A stretch of DNA of 36,284 nucleotides from a virus. Under the pieces are notes generated by a model. The model was given only the letters and a program-made list of their open reading frames with translations, ran no database searches and was not told the DNA's origin. This document shows positions 6,059-13,700 of this stretch, piece by piece. The stretch lies in the IMG/VR virus record IMGVR_UViG_3300035698_005679, positions 1-36,284 of that record; one strand, 5' to 3'. Numbering within the stretch: the stretch's first letter is position 1; every line of letters begins with the position of its first letter. The position numbers and the translations under genes were made by a program.

Positions 6059-6878
6059 ATTATCGAAGGCCGAAGAACAGTTCATTCGTCAGAATGTCCA
6101 TGACTTGACCATGTTGGAAATCGCAGAGTCTATCAATAGGACTGAGGCGACCGTAGAAAGATTTTTGCAGAAGAAGAATGTTAAGAAACTGGGAGTCTTA
6201 GAAGAAGAACAGTATCAGCGCAATCTACTGCTGAGGTCTCTTAAGGAAAGGAGTTACTATCCTAAATTGGGAGACATGCTAACACCCTCAGAATTAGAGC
6301 AGTTCGAGGAAGATTGGGTAGAGGTAATGTTGCAGTTCGATAGCAACATCATGTATACGGAAGAGGTTCAGCTAAAACAGTGGATTCTTCTTCAAATCTT
6401 GGCTGACCGCTCTATGAAAAGTAGAAAGAGCGCCATGCAGGAGTCTGAGAATTTGCAAGTTCAAGTAGACATGCTTACCCAGATGGATGAGGAGGAGAGA
6501 GATGACAATCTCCTGAACAGTTTAAACCAGCAGTTGGGTTTCGCAAGAGAGGGTATGATTGCCTTCACTAGAGAACATGGAACTATCCTGGACAAGATTA
6601 AGGATATTGAGAGAAGCTTGAAGGCTACGAGAGAGGCTCGTGTCAAAAAGATTGAGGATTCTAGAACTAGCTGGCAGGGCTATTTGAGGGCCCTCGAAGA
6701 TGAGCAGAAGAGAGGTAATGTGGGCGAAGACGCCGAATATAAGAAGTTGGCGAAAGATAAGGCCATAGAGAGGTTGGGCGCCTGGCACAAATATGAGGAT
6801 GGCGCTGTAGACCAGCCCTTATTGACTCCAGAAAACGCCATCAGCCAGTTCGATAAGCCGGAGGATGAAGATGGATAG
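6039..6878 (+). CDS. Helix-turn-helix/coiled-coil protein, possible small terminase subunit
   Basis: A 279-aa protein overlapping the sigma-like gene by 20 bases, with GAGAGGGG before the ATG. Residues ~8-48 form a helix-turn-helix (LSKAEEQFIRQN ... LEIAESINRTEATVERFL). Residues ~95-230 are long charged helices likely to form a coiled coil. The C-terminal tail includes D-Q-P-L-L-T-P-E-N. An N-terminal HTH plus central helices fits small terminase subunits that recognise phage DNA for packaging, and it lies upstream of the large subunit, though with about eleven genes between. A plain DNA-binding regulator is the alternative. Confidence 0.45.
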   Translation: MSRKRGKLSKAEEQFIRQNVHDLTMLEIAESINRTEATVERFLQKKNVKKLGVLEEEQYQRNLLLRSLKERSYYPKLGDMLTPSELEQFEEDWVEVMLQFDSNIMYTEEVQLKQWILLQILADRSMKSRKSAMQESENLQVQVDMLTQMDEEERDDNLLNSLNQQLGFAREGMIAFTREHGTILDKIKDIERSLKATREARVKKIEDSRTSWQGYLRALEDEQKRGNVGEDAEYKKLAKDKAIERLGAWHKYEDGAVDQPLLTPENAISQFDKPEDEDG

Positions 6879-7143
6879 TAAAGAAGATTATAGTGTTGCC
6901 ATAACGACTGACTTAAGTAGAGAGCCAATATGGGAACTACATAGAGTTACACCCTATACAAAATTCGTAACATTTCCAATTAATATAGATGAAGAAGGAA
7001 TCGAAGTATGCCAGGTAAAGCCAGTAAAAAATCAGTACTCAAAGTATCTAGGGATGCAGCAGAACAGCGACCCGTGGACGACACGGTTGTTGGAGTGGAC
7101 GATGGACCAGTTGGTGAGGTTGTTGAGGAGAAGCCTGTGGTAG
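6871..7143 (+). CDS. Unknown small protein, overlapping the next gene in another frame
   Basis: GGAGG at 6860-6864 is correctly spaced for ATG 6871 rather than 6865. Residues 1 to ~50 (MDSKEDYSVAITTDL...) look like a real protein. The last ~40 codons overlap the 7008-7490 gene by 136 bases in a different frame and read like out-of-frame sequence. A slippery heptamer A-AAA-AAT at 7026-7032 is in register for a -1 shift into that frame. The gene is therefore either a short gene with an unusually long overlap or the N-terminal part of a frameshift fusion. Confidence 0.45.
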   Translation: MDSKEDYSVAITTDLSREPIWELHRVTPYTKFVTFPINIDEEGIEVCQVKPVKNQYSKYLGMQQNSDPWTTRLLEWTMDQLVRLLRRSLW

Positions 7144-7490
7144 AGGTGGATGTAGAGTCTCCTGAGACCGAAAATTTCGACCAGCAAATCTTGGCAGAGC
7201 TTAATGCCTTGAAAGCCGCCCTCACCTATGACGATGATAGTGATGATGTTAAACCAGCTTCAGCTCTTACCGTTCATGAACTGCATGAGGAACTAGGGAT
7301 GGCTGGAAGTCGTAATGCCTTCCCTATCAAAGAAGAGGGTGCTAAGAGAACTGGACAACGCCCCGGTATGTTTATCAGCATTCCCAATAGACACCACAGG
7401 AAACATTTGAAGAGCAGGGGAGTCGAGCAGAAAGAAAAGTTGGGCAAGGGGGCCCAGAAGATTGACCCAGATAGACCAGTAAATAATTAA
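7008..7490 (+). CDS. Unknown protein with low-complexity acidic N-terminus
   Basis: A 160-aa protein with its own ribosome site (GAAGGA before ATG 7008). Residues ~15-60 are rich in V, E, D and P and likely disordered. Residues ~75-115 contain two short helices, and the C-terminal ~45 residues are basic (RTGQRPGMFISIPNRHHRKH). The acidic-then-basic charge split suggests a binding or scaffold-type function, but no family is recognised. It may also be made as a -1 frameshift extension of the preceding frame. Confidence 0.6.
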   Translation: MPGKASKKSVLKVSRDAAEQRPVDDTVVGVDDGPVGEVVEEKPVVEVDVESPETENFDQQILAELNALKAALTYDDDSDDVKPASALTVHELHEELGMAGSRNAFPIKEEGAKRTGQRPGMFISIPNRHHRKHLKSRGVEQKEKLGKGAQKIDPDRPVNN

Positions 7491-7501
7491 GGATAACTAG
7501 T

Positions 7502-7723
7502 ATGTTTAAAATAGTAAAGAAGGCAAGTGAGAAGAAGCCAGGAGTTTTTAGTGGCGCTCAGTGGGAATTGACCTACAATTGGGAGCCCATCACATCATTC
7601 TCTTTAAAGATAGAGGCGGACGCCTACCAATCGACCGCCCTCACTCTTGTTTTAGCGGACTTCGAGTTTGAAGGGGATTGTACGGATTCAGAAGTAGTAA
7701 TAGTAAAGGAACATAGGGGATGA
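7502..7723 (+). CDS. Unknown small protein (73 aa)
   Basis: ATG 7502 follows AAGGATAACTAGT. The product starts MFKIVKKASEKKPGVFSGAQ and has alternating strands with a conserved-looking W-E-L-T-Y-N-W core; a small beta-rich protein is likely. Its last codons overlap the start of the GDP-mannose dehydratase gene (ATGA, four bases), which points to co-translation. No function can be given. Confidence 0.55.
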   Translation: MFKIVKKASEKKPGVFSGAQWELTYNWEPITSFSLKIEADAYQSTALTLVLADFEFEGDCTDSEVVIVKEHRG

Positions 7724-8886
7724 GCAAAACAGCTTTAATTTGGGGTGTTGGGGGACAGGACGGTTCATATCTATCTTCTTTTCTGCTTGACAAAGATTAC
7801 GATGTCGTTGGCGTAACAAGACGGACTTCAACTGACAACACTCAGCGTCTGGGGCATGTGCTGGAGGATGAGAATTTTAAGTTGGAGGAAGGGGATATTT
7901 TAGACCCTAGTTCCGTCAACGAACTTCTTATGGACTGTCAGCCAGATGAGGTTTACAATTTGGCTGCCATGTCACATGTGGGGACTTCTTATAAGCAGCC
8001 CGCTTTTACCTTTCAGGTTGACGCGGTAGGCGTCCTTAATATTTTAGAGGGAGTTAGGTTGTTCTCTCCTGATAGTAGGGTATATCAGGCTTCTACTAGT
8101 GAGATGTTTGGTAGTAATTATACTCAATATTCATACAATAGAGTTAATGGAGATATTGTATGGGGTGAATATAAGATTCCTCATACCAATAATGATTATT
8201 TGACTCAGTTGCGAGAGAGGGCGGATTGGAAGTTTCAGAATGAAGATACTCCGTTCGCCCCACGTTCTCCTTATGCTGTAGCTAAGTTGGCCGCTCATAA
8301 TCTCTGTCATACATATAGAGAGGCGTATGGTTTGTTTATATGTTCGGGCATATGCATGAACCATGAAAGTGAACGTAGAGGATACAACTTTGTTACCCGT
8401 AAGGTTACTAGTTATGTTGCTAGTTTAATCCAACAGAGACACAGAGAGATGGGCTCTAAGAACTACATAACCAGCACTTTTGATTCCGGTGATGTAGACT
8501 CGTTAGGGCTGGGCAACCTAGAGGCAAAGAGGGACTGGGGACATGCTCTTGATTTTATCGAGGGAATGTTTTTAATGCTTCAGCAAGATAAGCCGGATGA
8601 CTTTGTGTTGGCGACTGGCCAGACCCGTAGCATCCGAGACTTATTGACTATGGCATTTAACTATGTGGGGATTTCCGACTGGGAACCCTACGTCTATCAA
8701 GACCCAGAATTCTATCGTCCATCAGAAGTAGACTATCTTTGTGGAGATGCCAGTAAGGCTAAGGCCGTCTTAGGTTGGGAGCCAAAGATTTCTTTTGAAC
8801 AGATGATTCACCGAATGATTGATTACGATTATGAGAAGGCGCAAACCAAGACGGGTTCGACCAAAACGTGGTGGACACATTTTTAG
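7720..8886 (+). CDS. gmd: GDP-mannose 4,6-dehydratase
   Basis: A short-chain dehydrogenase/reductase of 388 aa that converts GDP-mannose to GDP-4-keto-6-deoxymannose, the precursor of GDP-fucose, GDP-rhamnose and related sugars. The NAD(P) loop is G9-V-G-G-Q-D-G-S-Y; the active site has the S-T126-S-E block and Y185-x-x-x-K189. Other family signatures are N-L-A-A-M-S-H-V, N-H-E-S-x-R-R-G, F-V-T-R-K-V and K-R-D-W-G-H. Relative to typical Gmd there are two insertions, about residues 132-175 and 238-262. The expected catalytic residues are all present. In phages such enzymes may alter host surface polysaccharide or supply sugars for modification; no partner sugar enzyme is visible here. It overlaps the following HNH gene by 56 bases. 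Confidence 0.92.
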   Translation: MSKTALIWGVGGQDGSYLSSFLLDKDYDVVGVTRRTSTDNTQRLGHVLEDENFKLEEGDILDPSSVNELLMDCQPDEVYNLAAMSHVGTSYKQPAFTFQVDAVGVLNILEGVRLFSPDSRVYQASTSEMFGSNYTQYSYNRVNGDIVWGEYKIPHTNNDYLTQLRERADWKFQNEDTPFAPRSPYAVAKLAAHNLCHTYREAYGLFICSGICMNHESERRGYNFVTRKVTSYVASLIQQRHREMGSKNYITSTFDSGDVDSLGLGNLEAKRDWGHALDFIEGMFLMLQQDKPDDFVLATGQTRSIRDLLTMAFNYVGISDWEPYVYQDPEFYRPSEVDYLCGDASKAKAVLGWEPKISFEQMIHRMIDYDYEKAQTKTGSTKTWWTHF

Positions 8887-9142
8887 TGAGTTGGAGAAGA
8901 AGTGGAGAAGGGCCATTTACAAGAGAGATAAGAGAACTTGCTCTTGGCCTGGTTGTGGTAGTAAGTTAAGAATACAAATCCACCATATCAAGAGGTGGGT
9001 GGATTTTCCGTCGTTACGATACAATGTAGATAACGGCATTTGCTTGTGTAAAATTTGTCATCAGAGGGTAAAGGGTTATGAGGAATCGTATGCCCTTATG
9101 TTTAGGAGAATAGTTTATGAATCTAACAAAAAGAATAAATGA
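8831..9142 (+). CDS. HNH endonuclease
   Basis: A ~103-aa basic protein with the zinc-containing HNH fold. C-x4-C in the C-S-W-P-G-C segment is followed by I-H-H-I (first catalytic His), N-V-D-N-G-I-C-L-C (Asn), and C-x-x-C-H (last His). I favour ATG 8831 because an upstream TTG at 8819 has no better ribosome site; the true start is uncertain. The first codons overlap the end of gmd in another frame. Could be a free-standing homing endonuclease or a packaging-associated HNH nuclease; the distance to the terminase gene favours the former. Confidence 0.82.
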   Translation: MRRRKPRRVRPKRGGHIFSELEKKWRRAIYKRDKRTCSWPGCGSKLRIQIHHIKRWVDFPSLRYNVDNGICLCKICHQRVKGYEESYALMFRRIVYESNKKNK

Positions 9143-9545
9143 GTTACTGGTAGACCTAAGTAAGTGCGAGAGGCCGTCTGTAAGTCAATTTAGTGAGGTT
9201 CTGCAAGCTAATATTCGTAGAGAGCTAGAGACAAAGGTACGTTGTTTTGATTATGTAGTGGGTCTTCCTAGCAAGACAATTCCACTGTCTACTACTATTT
9301 CTGTTGAAAAGAGCTATTTTGTAGAGACTAGATGGGATGTTGTTCAGAGGGCTGTCAAAATACTTATTGAGACTGTTAAGGAGATGAGTATAATAAGAAG
9401 GGCTTTTTGGTATGATAATTTGTTTGTGAGAATAGATACTGGTCTTACTATGAATAGTGAAGTAACACTTACTGTTGAGTGGGATGTGTATACAGACGAA
9501 GCTAATGATATTGAGATTATGAAGAAGGAGGCATACTTACTATGA
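9117..9545 (+). CDS. Unknown protein (142 aa)
   Basis: ATG 9117 lies inside the end of the HNH gene and follows AGGAGAA at good distance. The protein has an N-terminal helical part (MNLTKRINELLVDLSKCE) and a C-terminal beta-rich part ending M-K-K-E-A-Y-L-L. No signal peptide, membrane span or known motif. It begins a run of three short overlapping genes of unknown function. Confidence 0.6.
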   Translation: MNLTKRINELLVDLSKCERPSVSQFSEVLQANIRRELETKVRCFDYVVGLPSKTIPLSTTISVEKSYFVETRWDVVQRAVKILIETVKEMSIIRRAFWYDNLFVRIDTGLTMNSEVTLTVEWDVYTDEANDIEIMKKEAYLL

Positions 9546-9874
9546 ACAAAAAAATAATCTACGAATATGAAAAACCAAATGTAATCACCTTAATAGTAAT
9601 CGAATATGAATGGAAAGATTCTCTACCAGGTATCATTCCTCTCAACGAAAGAACAACAGAAACTCATTATGATGTAAACATGTGCATCCATTTATTGGGA
9701 TGTTATGATGGTCCATTAAATTATAGGGTTGGGTTCTATACAGATAGAGATGCGTGCATGAAGTTTGTAGACGATGTTAAAAAGAGTAAGATGGAGTTTT
9801 ACATAGAGTATGCACCGTTGAACGGAAAATATCATATGCGACACTCCCTAAAAGGGGACTTCAAAAATGTGTGA
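9542..9874 (+). CDS. Unknown protein (110 aa)
   Basis: Starts at ATG 9542, overlapping the previous TGA by four bases, with AGAAGGAGG upstream (strong). The product is alternating strands and helices (IIYEYEKPNVITLIVIEYEW at the start; Y-T-D-R-D-A-C-M-K-F-V-D-D-V in the C-terminal half), a small alpha/beta protein without a recognised family. Confidence 0.58.
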   Translation: MNKKIIYEYEKPNVITLIVIEYEWKDSLPGIIPLNERTTETHYDVNMCIHLLGCYDGPLNYRVGFYTDRDACMKFVDDVKKSKMEFYIEYAPLNGKYHMRHSLKGDFKNV

Positions 9875-10253
9875 CCACAGAGGCTATCCAGCCATCAAAG
9901 ATAAGCTGGGAAATAAGGTGGATGCAGGTCATTTCTATTGTCGTGCTACTACCTACACCTACGAAATGGAACAAAAGCCCCACTATAGAGATGTAGAAGA
10001 GCCTGGTGTTTACTATGTATGCGCAACAGGGTCTTTCTATTCCTATTTCGATGGTCAAGATTGGCATGATGGCTATGGTGATTCTACCTTGATTACTGAT
10101 TCTAATATTAATGGAGAAAATACTCCATACTCCCCCAAATGTGGACAATTCTATTTCGACTTTCCAGAATCCGTTCCTATGGACGTACTATCTGATGTTG
10201 AATTCATAAACTCCTTGGTCGTCAGGTTAAAAAATGTTCACTATAATTGTTGA
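9867..10253 (+). CDS. Unknown protein (128 aa)
   Basis: ATG 9867 overlaps the preceding gene by eight bases. The protein is rich in tyrosine, glycine and aspartate (YFDGQDWHDGYGDS) and carries a few cysteines (C2, C25, C52). The first half, with D-K-L-G-N-K-V-D-A-G-H, resembles small beta-barrel proteins of other phages, but I cannot name the family. It overlaps the ERCC4-type nuclease by 20 bases. Confidence 0.58.
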   Translation: MCDHRGYPAIKDKLGNKVDAGHFYCRATTYTYEMEQKPHYRDVEEPGVYYVCATGSFYSYFDGQDWHDGYGDSTLITDSNINGENTPYSPKCGQFYFDFPESVPMDVLSDVEFINSLVVRLKNVHYNC

Positions 10254-10707
10254 TACAAGAGAGAAGATGCCGTGGACTCTCACGGCATCCACTATTGATG
10301 GTGCTATCTCTAAAAAGTTAGATACGGGCGACTATTCTATCGAAGGCTATGAAGATAAGGTCTGTATTGAGAGAAAGAGGGATGCTGCGGAACTAGCAGC
10401 CAACGTCTGTCAGGCCCGCTTTAAGTCTGAGCTAGAGAGAATGATGACCTATGAATATAGATATCTCATCTTAGAGTTCAACATACAGGATGTCCTAGAT
10501 TATCCGGTGGGTTCTAGTGTACCCCCAGCTAGATGGAAAAAGTTAAAGACCAGGGGGCCCTACATAATGAAGTGTATCTCCCAGTTTCAAGTAAAGTATG
10601 GTATTAATGTGGTGTTTGCAGGGAACTCCAGGAATGCCGAATACGCAGCAACCAATATAATGAAGAGAATATATGAGCGACTACATACCGATTCGCCTGA
10701 GAACTGA
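10234..10707 (+). CDS. ERCC4/XPF-type nuclease domain protein
   Basis: A single-domain nuclease of 157 aa. The XPF-family core is clear: I-V-D7-T-R-E10, K-L-D30-T-G-D33-Y-S, and the signature I-E46-R-K-R-D50 followed by D/E-rich helices. These residues bind the catalytic metal in structure-specific nucleases that cut branched DNA. No helicase or HhH domain is attached, so it is the minimal phage form. It overlaps the terminase gene by 35 bases, which suggests a role resolving branched replicating DNA before packaging; that link is inference. Confidence 0.85.
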   Translation: MFTIIVDTREKMPWTLTASTIDGAISKKLDTGDYSIEGYEDKVCIERKRDAAELAANVCQARFKSELERMMTYEYRYLILEFNIQDVLDYPVGSSVPPARWKKLKTRGPYIMKCISQFQVKYGINVVFAGNSRNAEYAATNIMKRIYERLHTDSPEN

Positions 10708-13700
10708 GGAGGATAATGCCTGGTTAGGACTAGGCAATGTCTCAAAACTAGACATTAAAAATCCTCTGGCAGATTACGACGAAGAACGCCCAGGTTATGC
10801 AGAGATGAAACTTATGCGTAATCCTGAGTACCTTTCTTTTGCTGCCGAAACTCTCATGGGAATTGATAATATCCCAGAACAAAGTATGGTTTTGGAAGAG
10901 CTGTGGAAGCGGCCTTTTCCTATGTTCGTTGCAAGTAGAGGATTCGGAAAAGCGGCACCCTTGAACACTAAAGTTAGAGTTAAAGGTGGGTGGAAATACA
11001 TACAAGATGTAATGCCTAATGACCTAGTATATGGGTCTGATGGTAAGCTAGCTAAGGTGACTTGGGTTAGCGGAAAACAACCTAATCTCAAAATGTATAG
11101 AATTACATTAAGGGATGGTCGTGAGGTTGAGTGTTGTGAAGACCATATGTGGAAGGTGTGGGATAAGAACAAGAATAGAAATAAGAAGGAGGTTGTTTGG
11201 TCTGAACTTACTACTAAGGAGATGGTGGTTCGCTATTACTATGATAGAATTGGGGAGAAGTCTTCAGGTAGAGAGTATGTATACGCACTCCCAATTAATG
11301 AGCCTCTATCTTGTGAAGACGATGTTGACCTACCTTTACATCCTTATATCTTAGGGGTGTTGCTTGGGGACGGCTCCATTACCACTAAAGGTATTGGGAT
11401 TACCTCTGCAGACACTGAAGTTATAGATAGAGTTGCAGGCTTTCTTCCTAATGGATATAAGGTACACAGTATAGGTGCTGGAGATATATCATACAGTATT
11501 GTTCGTACAGACGAAGAAGTTCCGGCCTTTTGGACCATCTTAGAAAAGATTGGAGTTCTAGGATGTGGCTCTAAAACCAAATTCATCCCCGACCTATACA
11601 AATTCGCCAGTTCTGAGCAGAAGCTAGAACTAATCAAGGGCTTAATGGATACTGACGAGTATTCTAATGGACAGTCTACATTAGAGTATTATACAATATC
11701 TGATGCTTTGAGTAACGACTTCCTAGAGGTCGCCAGGTCTCTTGGCCTACACTGCTCCCATAAAATTAGACAGGCATGGTTTCAAAAGAAGAGATATAAC
11801 GACTGCCATAGAATCTCCATCTATACAGATAAGGCTATATTCTCTCTGCCAAGGAAATTGAGTTATTTGAATCATACTATTTCTAAGCAGGGTCAGTCTA
11901 GATACACAAAAGTATTCATAGTAGATATAGAAGAGATTGATAGGGCTGATGGTTATTGCATGTCGGTAGACAACTATGACCATACCTACATCATTGATAA
12001 TTATGTGGTCACCCACAACTCCTTCCTCCTGGCAGAATACGCCATGCTCCGCTGTGCCCTAGTCCCAGGGTCCAAAATAGTTATTGTAGGCGCAGCCTTC
12101 CGTCAATCTAAAGTCATCTTTGACTATATGGTAAACATCTGGGATAACGCCCCCATCCTACGTTCAGTGTGTGGTTCTAGTTCTGGTCCTCGTTCTAGTC
12201 CAGACCGCTGCCTAATGACTATCAATGATAGTTGGGCTATGGCTATCCCTCTAGGTAATGGTGATAAAATTAGAGGTTTGAGAGCGCATACTATTCTTGC
12301 CGACGAATTCGCCTGCCTAGTAAAAGATAGTCTTGTTGAGACTGATGGGGGCTTCGTCCGTATACAAAGTGGTCATGGTCACCTTGTTCTTACTGGGGAC
12401 GACGCAGTTCAAACTGAAAGGCCAATGGCCTTCATTCATACTCCTCCTAGCGTTGTCTATGAGATTAAGCTTAAGAATGGGTATGTCATCAGGTGTTCGG
12501 AAAACCATAAGGTGAAGACTCAGGGGGGCTGGAAGAAGCCGTTGGAATTGTCTGAGGCGGATGCTATAGAACAGTCTGTGTGTGGAGAAGCTATTTTTGG
12601 GCAGCACTATATAGAGGGTTTTAGCGATAAGGAAGCTTATTCTTTGGGTTTAGCTATAGATAGGGCTTGCCTAGACTATAAGGTCCCAGATGAAATACTA
12701 GTATCCCCTAAGTCTATAATACAGAGCTATGTCTTAGGCGTTCTATCTTCTTGTGAAAACCCCCTATTCTCTTCTGAAAGATTCTGTCGAGACATCCAAT
12801 TCTTACTATACAAATTAGGTTTTGATGGATGCGTTGAAAAAGAGGGAGATTTATGGAGGTGGTCTCTGAGTTTAGAACCTACTGTAGACCATAGACAGGT
12901 ACTCTCCGTAACCAAACTAGACGGCCTTCAAACCCTCTACGACTACTATCTTCCAAAGACCCACAGTTTTTATGCTGAGGGACATAGGCAGCACAACTCT
13001 ATCCCTCCAGACATCTTCGAAACAGTCGTCCGTGGTTTCACCGCCGTATCCGCCAAGCCTATTGATAATGTGAAGGCCGCTGCTCGTAGAAAATTTCTGA
13101 AGTCTACAGGCAATTGGTCCAAGAAGAAGGAGGGCCAATACGGTAATCGTCGAGTAAACCAAGTTATCATTTCTGGTACTGCCGACTATGACTTTAAACA
13201 TTTTGCGGACTACTGGAAGAGATATTGTAAGATTATCCGTAGTGAGGGCAAGCCAGGAAAGTTGAAAGATATCTTTGGTACAGAAGAAGACATTCCAGAA
13301 AACTTCAGCTACAAGGATTTCTCTGTTATAAGAATTCCCTACAAACTAATACCAGAAGGCTTCATGGATGATAAGCAGGTCGCTCAGGCTAAGGCCACTG
13401 TACATTCTGGAGTGTACCAAATGGAATATGGTGGCGTTTTTACTGCTGACAGCGATGGCTTCTTCCGTCGTAGCCTCATCGAAAAATGTGTAACCACCAC
13501 CCCCATCGAAGTATCGTCTGGGGCAGTCCAGTTTGATGCTATGGTAGAAGGTAATCATGGATATGAATACGTATTCGGAGTTGACCCCGCCTCAGAAGCG
13601 GACAACTTCTCCATCGTTATCCTTGAGGTAAGAGAAGACCACAACAGGGTCGTATATTGCTGGACCACAACAAGAAAAGACTTTACGCAGAGAAAGAAAG

